Origin: Amycolatopsis sp. cg9
GTDB lineage: Bacteria; Actinomycetota; Actinomycetes; Mycobacteriales; Pseudonocardiaceae
NCBI RefSeq assembly: GCF_041346945.1
Contig: NZ_CP166850.1
Location: 7,486,501 to 7,550,500, forward strand
Length of the DNA stretch: 64,000 nt
Reading direction: 5' to 3'
The position numbers and the translations under genes are program-made. Below the pieces are notes generated by a model. It saw only the letters and a program-made list of their open reading frames with translations, ran no database searches and was not told where the DNA came from. Within the stretch, counting starts at the first letter, position 1; each line of letters starts with the position of its first letter. This document shows positions 8,972 through 17,561 of this stretch, piece after piece.

Positions 8972-10174
8972 TCAACGCGGGAGCGACGCCAGCCCGGCGA
9001 GCAGCCGGTCGACGTCGCCTTCCGTGGTGTAGGGCGCGATGCCGGCCCGGACCGCGCCGGTGTCGCCCAGCCCGAGGTGCCGCGAGCACTCGATCGCGTA
9101 GAAGCTGCTGGCCGGGGCGTTGACCCCCTGCGCGCCGAGGTGCTCGTACACCGCCTGAGACCGCACCCCGGCGACCGAGAACAAGGTCGTCGGGGTGCGG
9201 TGGCGGTCCGGTGAGCCGTACCGGGTCACGCCGGAGATCGCCGAAAGGCCCGCGTCGAGCCGGCCGAGCAGCGCGGTTTCGTGCCCCTCCAACGCATGCA
9301 GGGACTCGACGAGCCGCGAACGGCGGGAGCCCGTCCCCGGCACGAGCCCGGCGAGGAAGTCGATGGCCGCCGTCGTGCCCGCGAGGAGCTCGTACGGCAG
9401 CGTTCCCAGCTCGAAGCGTTCCGGGACGGCGTCGGTCGAAGGCAGCAGCTTGTCCGGGTGCAGCGTCTCGAGCAGAGCCGGCGCCGCCGCGACCAGGCCC
9501 AGGTGCGGCCCGAGGAACTTGTACGGCGAGCAGGCGTAGAAGTCGGCGCCGAGCGCGGCCACGTCGACCACCGCGTGCGGGGTCAGGTGGACGCCGTCGA
9601 CGTAGAGGAGCGCGCCGGCGTCGTGCACCGCCGCCGCGATCGCCGGGAGGTCCGGGCGGGTGCCGAGCAGGTTCGACGCCGCCGTGACCGCGACCAGCCG
9701 CGTCCGCTCCGACAGCAGGGCCGCGATCGCCGCCGCGTCGAGCTCGCCGGTGGCGGGGTCGAAGTCCGCCCAGCGCACGGTCGCACCGGCCGTCGCCGCG
9801 GCCTGGACCCACGGCCGGATGTTGGCGTCGTGGTCGAGCCGGGTGACGACGACTTCGTCGCCGTCGCCCCAGTCCTTGGCCAGCGCGCGGGAGAAGTCGT
9901 AGGTCAGCTGGGTCATGCTGCGGCCGAAGACGACGCCGGCCGGGTCGGCGGCGAGCAGGTCGGCCGCGGCCTGCCGGGCCTCGGCGACCACCGCGCCCGC
10001 CCGGCGCTCGGCCGCGGTGACGGTGCCGCGGTTGGCGATCGCGGCGCAGAGCGTTCCGGCGACCGCTTCCCCGACGACGTCGGGGACCTGCGAGCCGCCG
10101 GGACCGTCGAAGTGGGCGGCCCCGTCGGCGAGGGCGGGGAAGTGCTTGCGGATCGTGCGCACGTCGTAGGTCAC
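8972..10174 (-). CDS. Cysteine desulfurase-like class V aminotransferase
   Basis: This 400-aa PLP enzyme of fold type I has FDGPGGSQVP at the N-terminus, YVDGVHLTPHAVVDV carrying the PLP-interacting Asp and His, and CSPYKFLGPHLG with the Schiff-base lysine. It matches the cysteine-desulfurase-like group (VC1184 type) rather than housekeeping IscS or SufS, and no scaffold or Fe-S assembly gene is nearby. It may release sulfur from cysteine or act on another amino acid. It is leftward and alone, separated from the acyltransferase by 31 bases and possibly co-transcribed with it. Family is confident; substrate is unknown. Confidence 0.85.
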   Translation of the reverse strand: MTYDVRTIRKHFPALADGAAHFDGPGGSQVPDVVGEAVAGTLCAAIANRGTVTAAERRAGAVVAEARQAAADLLAADPAGVVFGRSMTQLTYDFSRALAKDWGDGDEVVVTRLDHDANIRPWVQAAATAGATVRWADFDPATGELDAAAIAALLSERTRLVAVTAASNLLGTRPDLPAIAAAVHDAGALLYVDGVHLTPHAVVDVAALGADFYACSPYKFLGPHLGLVAAAPALLETLHPDKLLPSTDAVPERFELGTLPYELLAGTTAAIDFLAGLVPGTGSRRSRLVESLHALEGHETALLGRLDAGLSAISGVTRYGSPDRHRTPTTLFSVAGVRSQAVYEHLGAQGVNAPASSFYAIECSRHLGLGDTGAVRAGIAPYTTEGDVDRLLAGLASLPR

Positions 10175-10205
10175 GGCGCCAGCATGCCCACCGCGGCGAT
10201 CGACC

Positions 10206-11339
10206 TCAAGATCTCCGCAGGGGCGCGGCGGCGGTGGCGGGCACCTGCGGCGGCGCGGGCACCGGCCGCCGGACCGGGGCCGGCGCCTTCAGGTACCGCC
10301 GCAGCCGCTGCGTGGGCTTCTCGACGTAGTTCCAGGACAGCTGCCCGACCAGGTACGCCGACGGCACGGCGAGCAGGATCAGCAGCCACACCTGCCGCAC
10401 GCCGGCGAGGATGTACAGCTGCTGGATCGGGAAGCCCCAGATGTAGGTGCCGTAGCTGCCGTAGACCCACGGGCCCGCGACCTCGAGCTTCCGCGGCCAG
10501 TGCATCGCGAGGGTGATCGCGCCGTACGCCGCGCTGAGCGCCAGCAGGTACCGGCTCGCGGGCGTCTGGCTCAGCGCCAGGTAAGCGCCGAACAGGACGA
10601 GCGCGACCCACGGTTTGAGCGGGATCCGGTCGCGGTAGGCGTGCAGCACCATCCCGATCACGAACGGCACCAGGAACGACACCGTCGAGCCGATCGGGAC
10701 GACCAGCAGCGAGCCGCCGAGGCCGTGCTGCTCGAACGTCGCGTGCAGCACCGTGTCGGTGTAGACCATGCCGCCGAGGACGAGGAACAGGACCAGCCGC
10801 GGCAGGCCGATCAGCACGACCACGCCGACGACGAGGACCAGCGCGTAGCCGAGCAGTTCCATCGGCAGCGTCCAGATCGCGCCGTTGACCGAGAACGGGT
10901 ACGGGTTGCCCGCGAACACGCCGGGCAGGTCGTGCTGCATGTAGAAGAGCACGGTGGTGCCGACCAGGTAGCGCCACGTCTGGATGTGCGTCCAGTAGTC
11001 GTGCGCGGGCCATGTCGTGACCAGCGGGCCGATCACGAACACGGTCACCAGCAGCACGACGACCAGCGGCGGCATGATCCGCAGCAGCCGCCGCGCGGAG
11101 AACCGCCACCACGACGGGTCGCGCGCCCAGCTGTCCTGGATCTGGTAGCCGCTCATCGCGAAGAACCCCATCAGCGCGATGTACCCCGGCGACATGTGCC
11201 AGGACGCGGGGAAGATCGTCAGCCGCTGCGGGTGCAGCAGCGGCATGCTGTGGTCGACGATGACCGTGATCGCGCCGATCATCCTCAGCCACGCGAAACC
11301 GACGTTGGGATTGGCGTGAATTTTTGGCGAGCTCGGCAC
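10206..11339 (-). CDS. Acyltransferase family 3 membrane protein (OafA-like)
   Basis: The protein has about ten hydrophobic spans and the family start FAWLRMIGAITVIVDHSMPL, whose His-Ser after the first span is the conserved catalytic-type His. GFFAMSGYQI and the C-terminal SWNYVEKPTQRL are hallmarks of the family. Members transfer acetyl or other acyl groups to cell-surface sugars or secreted metabolites at the membrane. A proline-rich cytoplasmic tail follows the last span. The start used is GTG at 11339; no strong ribosome site is visible, so a few residues are uncertain. Confidence 0.87.
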   Translation of the reverse strand: MPSSPKIHANPNVGFAWLRMIGAITVIVDHSMPLLHPQRLTIFPASWHMSPGYIALMGFFAMSGYQIQDSWARDPSWWRFSARRLLRIMPPLVVVLLVTVFVIGPLVTTWPAHDYWTHIQTWRYLVGTTVLFYMQHDLPGVFAGNPYPFSVNGAIWTLPMELLGYALVLVVGVVVLIGLPRLVLFLVLGGMVYTDTVLHATFEQHGLGGSLLVVPIGSTVSFLVPFVIGMVLHAYRDRIPLKPWVALVLFGAYLALSQTPASRYLLALSAAYGAITLAMHWPRKLEVAGPWVYGSYGTYIWGFPIQQLYILAGVRQVWLLILLAVPSAYLVGQLSWNYVEKPTQRLRRYLKAPAPVRRPVPAPPQVPATAAAPLRRS

Positions 11340-11394
11340 GGGGGCAGATGCTAACCCATCCAGTCGCGGCCCTTGACCCGAACGGGCGAGAAAC

Positions 11395-11622
11395 TCACCG
11401 GTCCCGGTTGCGCGGGTGCTCGCGGGCGCGCCGTTCGGTGCCGTGCTTGTAGTTGCCGGTCACGCGGGCCATCAGCTGCTGCGGGTCGTCGCCCCGCGCC
11501 ACCGCGGCCAGGAACCGGGCCGCCGCGGCCCCGCGGAGGGTGCCCGCGGGCCGGCCGTGGTGCGTGATCGTCACGTCGCCGCGCTCGCCGACGCGGTGCG
11601 CGAAGCCGTCCGGGGTCCCCAT
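11395..11622 (-). CDS. Small conserved actinobacterial protein, 75 aa
   Basis: I start this at the ATG at 11622 (MGTPDGFAHRVGERGD), not the longer upstream frame, because the conserved part begins there: GDVTITHHGRPAGTLRG, then AARFLAAV, then QQLMARVTGNYKHG. The pattern resembles a small family seen in many actinomycetes with no known function. The protein is basic at the C-terminus and has no signal or membrane span. It is divergent from the mannosyltransferase gene and upstream of the acyltransferase. Confidence 0.7.
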   Translation of the reverse strand: MGTPDGFAHRVGERGDVTITHHGRPAGTLRGAAAARFLAAVARGDDPQQLMARVTGNYKHGTERRAREHPRNRDR

Positions 11623-11710
11623 CCGCCCAGGGTGGCACGGCGGGCAACCGGTTTTCCCGGGGTCCGGTCCGGGGGATACCCGGATGGCGCTCGCGCGGCG
11701 ACCCGACAGA

Positions 11711-12937
11711 ATGCGAGTGATGCGGGGGAGACACCTACTGGCGGGCGCGCAGGTCCTGGTGGCGGCGGCGCTGCTGGTTTCGTACAACGGCGGGCGGTGG
11801 CGGTTCCCGGCCTACCGCGTCGACCTGGACGTCTACCGGCTCGGGTCGGCCGCGCTGCTGCACGGCCACGACCTCTACGGCACGCTGCCGCCGACCGGGG
11901 ACGGCCAGTCCCTGCTGTTCACCTACCCGCCGTTCGCGGCGATCCTGCTGGCCCCGTTCGCGGTCCTGCCGTACTGGGCCGCCTGCCTCGCCCTCACCGT
12001 GCTGACGCTCGGGGTGCTGGCGCTGGTCCTGAGGACCGTCCTCCGCGCGCTCGGGGCGCGGTGCGACTGGTGGCGGGTGGCGGCGTTCCTGCTGGCCGCC
12101 GAGGCGCTGGAGCCGGTGCTGCGGACGCTGTACGCGGGCCAGATCGACCTGCTGCTGCTCGCGCTGGTCGTCCTCGACGCTCTCGTGGCCGCGCCGAAGT
12201 GGCCCCGCGGGCTTCTGATCGGCGTCGCCGCCGCGATCAAGTTGACCCCGGCGGTGTTCGTGCTCTACCTCCTGCTCCGCCGCGACACCCGGGCCGCGGT
12301 GACCGCCGCGGTCACGTTCCTGGCCGCGACGGCGCTGGGGTTCCTGGTGGCCGGCGCGGACTCGGTGCGGTACTGGACCGGCGCGCTGTGGGACACCGGT
12401 CGCGTCGGCGAGCCGACCTACGCCGGCGACCAGTCGCTGCTCGGGCTGCTTGCCCGCCTGGGGGTGCCGCCCGGGGCGCGGACGGCGTGGTGGCTGCCGC
12501 TGGTGGCGGTGGTGCTGGTGCTGACCGCGCTGGGCGTGCGGCGCGCGCTGGCCGCGGGGGAACCCGTGCTCGCGCTCGGCCTCACCGCCGTCGGCGGGCT
12601 GCTGGTGTCGCCCATCTCCTGGACGCACCACTGGGTCTGGGCGGTGGTCGTGCTGCTCGGCTGGGCGGAGCCGGCCCGCCGCACGCGGCGGCGCGGGTTC
12701 GCGCTCCTGGCCGGCGCCGGTGCCGTGCTCTTCGTCGCGGGACCGCAGTGGTGGTGGCCGCGCGGTGGCGGAGTGGAGCGGCAGTGGAACTTCGGCCAGC
12801 AGCTCACCGGCAACGGTTATGTCCTCTTCGGACTCGCGGTGCTGGTCACGGCGGTGCTGGTGCGCTTCCCCCGGCCGGCCGCCGGCTTCAGCGGCGCCGT
12901 TCCGGCCCGCGCTGCAGCCAGCCCGCTCCCAGGATGA
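11711..12937 (+). CDS. GT87-type membrane mannosyltransferase
   Basis: This polytopic protein (about 408 aa) has the GT87 (polyprenol-phosphate-mannose-dependent alpha-mannosyltransferase) pattern: YRVDLDVYRLGSAALLHGHDLY with the acidic catalytic pair after the first span, then TYPPFAAILLAPF. AAIKLTPAVFVLYLLLRR and SPISWTHHWVW are later family signatures. It would use a lipid-linked mannose donor on the outer face of the membrane for lipoglycan synthesis. ATG codons at 11711 and 11720 are both possible starts. Its 3' end overlaps the convergent DUF4383 gene by 50 bases. Confidence 0.85.
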   Translation: MRVMRGRHLLAGAQVLVAAALLVSYNGGRWRFPAYRVDLDVYRLGSAALLHGHDLYGTLPPTGDGQSLLFTYPPFAAILLAPFAVLPYWAACLALTVLTLGVLALVLRTVLRALGARCDWWRVAAFLLAAEALEPVLRTLYAGQIDLLLLALVVLDALVAAPKWPRGLLIGVAAAIKLTPAVFVLYLLLRRDTRAAVTAAVTFLAATALGFLVAGADSVRYWTGALWDTGRVGEPTYAGDQSLLGLLARLGVPPGARTAWWLPLVAVVLVLTALGVRRALAAGEPVLALGLTAVGGLLVSPISWTHHWVWAVVVLLGWAEPARRTRRRGFALLAGAGAVLFVAGPQWWWPRGGGVERQWNFGQQLTGNGYVLFGLAVLVTAVLVRFPRPAAGFSGAVPARAAASPLPG

Positions 12938-13313
12938 GCATGGCCGTCCCGAGGCCGAGGGCCAGGCACACCCCGGCGTTGTTCATCGGCAGCACCTCGG
13001 CAACCGTGTCCGGCAGCGGGAGCAGCCCGGCCAGGCCGACCACCGCGTAGACGGCGCCGGCGGCGAGGAGGAAGCGGGCGGCCAGCCGCGGCGAGCGCGT
13101 GCAGAACACCGCGGCGGCGCCGGTCAGCAGGTGCGTGAGCGCCCACGCCCCGGAGGCGGCGAAGACCCCGAACAGTTCGCGCGGGCCGCCGCCGTCCGCG
13201 ACGCCCGACATCAGCTCCAGTGCGGCGAGCACGAGGAACAGCAGGCCGATCAGCATGCCGATGCCCTGCACGGGGGCGGGGCCGCGCCGGGCCTCGGGTT
13301 CGGTGGCGGTCAT
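12888..13313 (-). CDS. DUF4383 four-span membrane protein
   Basis: The 141-aa protein begins with a short cytoplasmic segment (MTATEPEARRGPAP). It then has four hydrophobic segments with the DUF4383 pattern: GIGMLIGLLFLVLAALELM, FGVFAASGAWALTHLLTGAAAV, VYAVVGLAGLLP and LPMNNAGVCLALGLGTAMLILG. Function is unknown; members are common in actinobacteria near cell-envelope genes. The start is the ATG at 13313; the much longer upstream frame is antisense noise. It is divergent from the SRPBCC gene. Confidence 0.85.
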   Translation of the reverse strand: MTATEPEARRGPAPVQGIGMLIGLLFLVLAALELMSGVADGGGPRELFGVFAASGAWALTHLLTGAAAVFCTRSPRLAARFLLAAGAVYAVVGLAGLLPLPDTVAEVLPMNNAGVCLALGLGTAMLILGAGWLQRGPERRR

Positions 13314-13391
13314 GTCTTCCGGGTTCCCCGCGCGGGCCCTTTTAATGCACGGCTTCCGGGGTAACCGGGGTGCCGACGAAAGGTTGAGCCG

Positions 13392-13853
13392 ATGACCGAG
13401 TACCGCCACACCGCGACCGCCGACATCCCCGCCGACGAGCTGTTCGCGTTCCTGAGCCACCCGGAGAACCTGCCCCGGTACTTCCCGGAGATGAAGGTCG
13501 CCGAGCCGCGGGGCGGCGACACCGTGCACGTCGAAGCCGAGGTGCACGGCGAGCGCGTCGCGAGCGAGGCCTGGCTGCACACCGACGCGGGCACGCGGTC
13601 GCTGAAGTGGGGTGCCGAAGGCCCCGACGACTACCACGGCGAACTGCGGATCGCCGAAGCCGGCCCGGCGTCCTCGGAAATCACCGTGACGCTGCACAGC
13701 GTCCGCGAGGCCGGCAGCGGCGAAGTCCAGCGGGGCCTCGAGGAGACCCTCGCCGCGATGACCCACGCGGCGACCGCCGACGCCGACGTCGAAGCCGCCG
13801 AGGGCGAGGGCGGCTGGAGTTCCTACGACGCCAAGAGGGACTCGTCCAGCTGA
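13392..13853 (+). CDS. SRPBCC-fold (polyketide cyclase-like) protein
   Basis: This 153-aa cytoplasmic protein starts with the fold's usual opening (YRHTATADIPADELFAFLSHPENLPRYFPEM) and continues through the beta-sheet (VHVEAEVHGERVASEAWLH) to the long C-terminal helix (RGLEETLAAMTHAA). An acidic, Ser-rich tail follows. Such proteins bind small hydrophobic ligands or act as general stress proteins; no specific ligand can be read. Its 3' end overlaps the convergent monooxygenase gene by 31 bases. Confidence 0.8.
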   Translation: MTEYRHTATADIPADELFAFLSHPENLPRYFPEMKVAEPRGGDTVHVEAEVHGERVASEAWLHTDAGTRSLKWGAEGPDDYHGELRIAEAGPASSEITVTLHSVREAGSGEVQRGLEETLAAMTHAATADADVEAAEGEGGWSSYDAKRDSSS

Positions 13854-15019
13854 GGCGGGAAGGGGCCGTAGGCGTTGGCGCGGGCCCCGCGGGTGCGCAG
13901 CGCCGGGATCGCGAACAGCAGCTTGAGCAACGCCGGCGGCGCGGTGCCGCGCCCCCGGGCCCGCGCCGCGGCGGCCCGCTGCTCCACCCGCACCTGGTCG
14001 GCCTGCACCCGCTCGATCGCGCGGATCCGGTCGGCCTGCACGGCCGCGAGGTCGTCGTCGGTGACCGCGCCCCGGCGCAGCGCCGGGATCAGGCGGTTCG
14101 CCGCGGCGACGGCGTCCTGCACCGCCATCAGGATGCCGTTGCCGCCGACCGGGGAGATGACGTGCGCGGCGTCGCCGAGCAGCAGCAGGCCCGGGCGGTG
14201 CCACCGGTCGACCCGGGAGATGTCCACCGACAGCAGCGTCGTCTGCGAGAAGCCGGTGAGCAGGTGGGCCCGGTCGGCCAGCCACGGCACGCGGTCGCGC
14301 ACGAAGGCGCGGATCTCCTCGACCCCGCGCTCGCGCAACGCCGGGTACGCGCCCTTCTCGATGCTGTAGCCCACCTGCCAGTCGCGGACGCCGCCGAGGA
14401 CGCCGACGTAGGCGTCACGGCCGAAGTAGAGGTCGAGGTCCGCGTCGGGCGGGTCGCCGGGGGAGCGGGGCAGCCGGAACCAGAGCAGGTCGGTGGTGGC
14501 GCCGAGCGGACGCGCTTCGAGCCCGGCCAGGCGCCGGACGGTGGAGAACCGGCCGTCCGCACCGACGACGAGCGACGTCGCCAGCTCGCCGCCGCGGAAG
14601 CGGACCCCGGTGACGGTGCCGTCCGCTTCACGCAGGCCGGTCACCTTGGCGCTGGTCCGCAGGGTGAACGTCGGCAGCGCGTTCGCGCGCTCGGCGAGGA
14701 AGTCGAGGAACCGCACCTGGGGCATCAGCGCGACGTAACCGAACGGCGTGCGGAGGCGGTCGTAGTCGGCGCAGCTGTAGACGCCGGCCGGGGTGTGGAA
14801 GCGGAACGAGCGCGCCTTGAAGTGGTCGAGTTCCAGCAGGCCCCCGGCGAGGCCGAGCCGGTCGAGCAGCTCGAGCGTGTACGGGTGCAGTGAGTCGCCG
14901 CGGAAGTCGCGGTCGAAGTCCGACCGCGCTTCGAGCACGGTGACCTCGATCCCGGCGCGGGCGAGCAGGTAGCCGAGCAGCAGCCCGCCGGGGCCGCCGC
15001 CCGCGATCGCGACGCTCAC
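13823..15019 (-). CDS. FAD-dependent aromatic-type monooxygenase
   Basis: The 398-aa flavoprotein has the class A monooxygenase motifs: VAIAGGGPGGLLLGYLLARAG for ADP binding near residue 3, VVGADGRFSTVR in the middle, and LLLLGDAAHVISPVGGNG for flavin/ribose contact. It would use FAD and NAD(P)H with O2 to hydroxylate an aromatic or polyketide-like substrate. The GTG at 15019 overlaps the stop of the upstream deazaflavin-type oxidoreductase (GTGA). The two are therefore co-translated and may act on one compound, perhaps under the divergent MarR regulator. Confidence 0.9.
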   Translation of the reverse strand: MSVAIAGGGPGGLLLGYLLARAGIEVTVLEARSDFDRDFRGDSLHPYTLELLDRLGLAGGLLELDHFKARSFRFHTPAGVYSCADYDRLRTPFGYVALMPQVRFLDFLAERANALPTFTLRTSAKVTGLREADGTVTGVRFRGGELATSLVVGADGRFSTVRRLAGLEARPLGATTDLLWFRLPRSPGDPPDADLDLYFGRDAYVGVLGGVRDWQVGYSIEKGAYPALRERGVEEIRAFVRDRVPWLADRAHLLTGFSQTTLLSVDISRVDRWHRPGLLLLGDAAHVISPVGGNGILMAVQDAVAAANRLIPALRRGAVTDDDLAAVQADRIRAIERVQADQVRVEQRAAAARARGRGTAPPALLKLLFAIPALRTRGARANAYGPFPPQLDESLLAS

Positions 15020-15468
15020 GCCGGGTCCACTGTGGACAGGCGGAACACCGCCATCCCCGGCACGTGCTCGAGGATCTGCTCGTGGCCGGCGTCCTGGGGG
15101 ACCGGGAACGCCTTGATCGCCCACGGCACGGACATCGCGGCCAGGTAGGTGGCGACCACCCCGGCGGCCTCGTCGCCGCCGACCGGTTCGGCCCGGCGCT
15201 CGGCCCGCTCGCCGGCCGCCAGCAGCGCGCACTCCGGCGTGGCCAGCAGGTTCACCACCCAGTCGCGGTCGCGGACCGGCGAGACGAGGTAGTGCCCGCC
15301 GTCCTTCGCGACGACGGCCAGGGGTACCCGGCGCGGGCTGCCGGAGCTGCGGCCGCGGGTCTCGACGACCCGCAGCGCGTACCCGCCTTCGGGCGGCGGC
15401 TCCGCCGGGGCGCCGATCAGCTTCGCGGTCATTTCGGCGTTCATCGCTCGGACGTCCACGGGCTCCAC
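15016..15468 (-). CDS. Deazaflavin (F420)-dependent nitroreductase-family oxidoreductase
   Basis: The 150-aa protein matches the split-barrel family that includes mycobacterial Ddn: LRVVETRGRSSGSPRRVPLAVVAKDGGHYLVSP, with the RxSG element, then RDRDWVVNLLATPECALL, where W-V-x-N is typical. These enzymes usually bind F420 and reduce quinones or other hydrophobic acceptors. A second start (MNAEM) lies 8 codons in. It is first in a two-gene operon with the FAD monooxygenase and is divergent from a MarR gene across a 45-base gap holding an operator-like palindrome. Confidence 0.85.
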   Translation of the reverse strand: MEPVDVRAMNAEMTAKLIGAPAEPPPEGGYALRVVETRGRSSGSPRRVPLAVVAKDGGHYLVSPVRDRDWVVNLLATPECALLAAGERAERRAEPVGGDEAAGVVATYLAAMSVPWAIKAFPVPQDAGHEQILEHVPGMAVFRLSTVDPA

Positions 15469-15482
15469 GGTAGCAAAACTCG

Positions 15483-15505
15483 CTAGATTGTCTAGCTAAA
15501 CTAGA
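15483..15505. promoter_or_regulatory. MarR operator candidate
   Basis: TCTAG-ctaaa-CTAGA (15491-15505) is an inverted repeat, and an overlapping CTAGA...TCTAG pair begins at 15483. The block is AT-rich against the flanks and fills the 45 bases between the divergent oxidoreductase and MarR starts. MarR proteins usually bind such sites and repress both directions. Confidence 0.55.
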
Positions 15506-15513
15506 ATGGCCTG

Positions 15514-15972
15514 GTGGAAGACGTTCCGGTCGCCCTTCGGGTGAACTTCGCCCTGCGCGAGCTGCTCTCGCTCGCGCACGACGTCCAGGCCGCGCTCGCC
15601 CGCCGGCTCGGGCTGGGCGCCACCGACGTGCAGGCGCTGCAGCACCTCGCGTTCGGCGCGCCGATGGGCACGGTCGACCTGGCGCACGCGCTGAAGATCC
15701 GCTCGGCGTCGGCCACCGTGCTGGTCGACCGCCTCGAAGCGGCCGGGCACGTCCGCCGCGGCCCGCACCCCAGCGACGGCCGCCGGATCACGCTCGTCCT
15801 CAGCGAAGCCGCCCGGGACGAAGTCCGGGTCGCGCTCGCGCCGCTCGTCGCCGCGATCACCCGGTTGACGGACGGCCTGGCGCCGGAGCACGCCGAGGTC
15901 GTCGCGCGATTCCTGGGGGACGCCACGGCGGTGCTGCGGGCGTACGCTGCGGAGCCGCCGGAAGCGGGTTAG
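15514..15972 (+). CDS. MarR-family transcriptional regulator
   Basis: This 152-aa winged-helix protein has a dimerisation helix (RVNFALRELLSLAHDVQAALARRL) and a recognition region (VDLAHALKIRSASATVLVDRLEAAGHV). The wing is RRGPHPSDGRRITLVLSEAA, where D-x-R is the family signature. It starts at GTG 15514. It probably represses itself and the divergent F420-type oxidoreductase/FAD monooxygenase pair, responding to a phenolic or redox-active compound. The photolyase gene begins 9 bases after its stop, so the two may be co-transcribed. Confidence 0.9.
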   Translation: MEDVPVALRVNFALRELLSLAHDVQAALARRLGLGATDVQALQHLAFGAPMGTVDLAHALKIRSASATVLVDRLEAAGHVRRGPHPSDGRRITLVLSEAARDEVRVALAPLVAAITRLTDGLAPEHAEVVARFLGDATAVLRAYAAEPPEAG

Positions 15973-15981
15973 CGTTCCCGC

Positions 15982-17478
15982 ATGCGAGACGAGCCCGCGC
16001 TGTGGCTGTTCGCCGACCAGCTCGGGCCGCACTTCCACAGCACGCCCGAGCACCGGCACCGGGACGTCCTGGTGATCCGCTCGGCCGCGGCCTTCGCCGC
16101 GAAACCCTTCCACCGCCAGAAACTGCACCTGGTCCAGGCCGCGCTGCACCGGCTCGCCGCCGACCTCGGCGACCGCGTCACGCTGATCGACGCTCCCGAC
16201 TACCGCACCGGCTTGCGCCGCTTCGGGCGGCCGGTCGTGGTGCACGAACCGACGTCGCACGCGGCCGACGCCTTCGTCCGGCGGCTGCACGGCGAAGGCG
16301 TGGTGGCGGAAATCCGGCCGACGCCCGGGTTCGTGCTGTCCAAAGCGGACTTCGCGGAGTGGGCCGCCGGGCGGACCCGGTTCGTCATGGAGGACTTCTA
16401 CCGCGACCAGCGCCGGAAGTTCGGGGTGCTGCTCGAAGCCGACGGCGAACCCGAAGGCGGGCAGTGGAACTACGACCACGACAACCGGCAGCCCCCGCCG
16501 AAGACCACCCGCCTCGACGTCCCCGCGCCGTGGCACCCGCGGGAGAACGAGATCGACGACCGCGTCCGCGCCGGCCTCGACGCGGCCGAGCGCGCGGGGG
16601 AGATCCACCCGGTCGGCGTGGACGGGCCGCGGCAGTTCGCCGTCGGGCACGACGAAGCCCAGCGTGCGCTCAAGCGGTTCCTCGACCACCGGCTGCCGGT
16701 GTTCGGGCCGCACCAGGACGCGATGCTGACCCACGACTGGGCGATGGCGCACGCGCTGCTGTCCGTCCCGCTCAACCTCGGGCTGCTCGACCCGCGGGAC
16801 GTCGTCCGGAAGGCGGAGGAGCGGTACCGGGCCGGTGACGCGCCGCTGAGCAGCGTCGAGGGGTTCGTCCGGCAGGTGCTGGGCTGGCGTGAATGGGTGT
16901 GGCACCTGTACTGGCACCACGGGCCGGAGTACCTGCGCCGCAACGCTTTGCAGGCCCGGCGGAAGCTGCCGGAGTGGTGGCGGACGCTGGACGCCGACGC
17001 CGTCGAAGCGGCCTGCCTGCGCACCGCGCTCGCCGGCGTCCGCGACCGCGGCTACGCCCACCACATCGAGCGCCTGATGGTGCTGGGCAACCACGCGCTG
17101 CAGCGCGGCTACGACCCGGGCGAGCTCAACCGCTGGTTCGCGACGGCGTTCGTCGACGGGTTTCCCTGGGTGATGCCGGCCAACGTGATCGGCATGAGCC
17201 AGTACGCCGACGGCGGGGTCGTCGGGACCAAGCCGTACGCCGCCGGGGGCGCCTACATCAACCGGATGAGTGACCACTGCCCGGGATGCGTGTTCGACCC
17301 GAAGAAACGGACCGGGCCGGACGCGTGCCCGTTCACCGCGGGCTACTGGGCGTTCCTCGACCGGAATGCCGGGCGGCTGAAGGGAAATCACCGGATGCGG
17401 CAGCCGTTGAGCGGCCTCGAGCGGCTGGCGGACCGGGCCGAGGTGGTCGCCCGGGAGGCGGAGCGCGACCACTTCTGA
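15982..17478 (+). CDS. Iron-sulfur bacterial cryptochrome/photolyase (PhrB-type)
   Basis: The 498-aa protein belongs to the FeS-BCP group of prokaryotic (6-4) photolyases. It has the N-terminal antenna domain (ALWLFADQLGPHF) and the FAD-binding helical domain (WREWVWHLYW, LMVLGNHALQRGYDP, WVMPANVIGMSQYADGG). Four cysteines, C345, C433, C436 and C449, have the same spacing as the [4Fe-4S] ligands I recall for Agrobacterium PhrB (350, 438, 441, 454). It would repair UV photoproducts with light. The tail is basic. It follows the MarR gene by 9 bases, so stress or light regulation through that gene is possible. Confidence 0.93.
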   Translation: MRDEPALWLFADQLGPHFHSTPEHRHRDVLVIRSAAAFAAKPFHRQKLHLVQAALHRLAADLGDRVTLIDAPDYRTGLRRFGRPVVVHEPTSHAADAFVRRLHGEGVVAEIRPTPGFVLSKADFAEWAAGRTRFVMEDFYRDQRRKFGVLLEADGEPEGGQWNYDHDNRQPPPKTTRLDVPAPWHPRENEIDDRVRAGLDAAERAGEIHPVGVDGPRQFAVGHDEAQRALKRFLDHRLPVFGPHQDAMLTHDWAMAHALLSVPLNLGLLDPRDVVRKAEERYRAGDAPLSSVEGFVRQVLGWREWVWHLYWHHGPEYLRRNALQARRKLPEWWRTLDADAVEAACLRTALAGVRDRGYAHHIERLMVLGNHALQRGYDPGELNRWFATAFVDGFPWVMPANVIGMSQYADGGVVGTKPYAAGGAYINRMSDHCPGCVFDPKKRTGPDACPFTAGYWAFLDRNAGRLKGNHRMRQPLSGLERLADRAEVVAREAERDHF

Positions 17479-17561
17479 GTTCGCACCATCGTGTGACTAG
17501 CCGGGTGGGGCGGGCTCTCTTACGGTTGTTGTCTCCCATTCCCCGGCGAAGGCGATCCCCC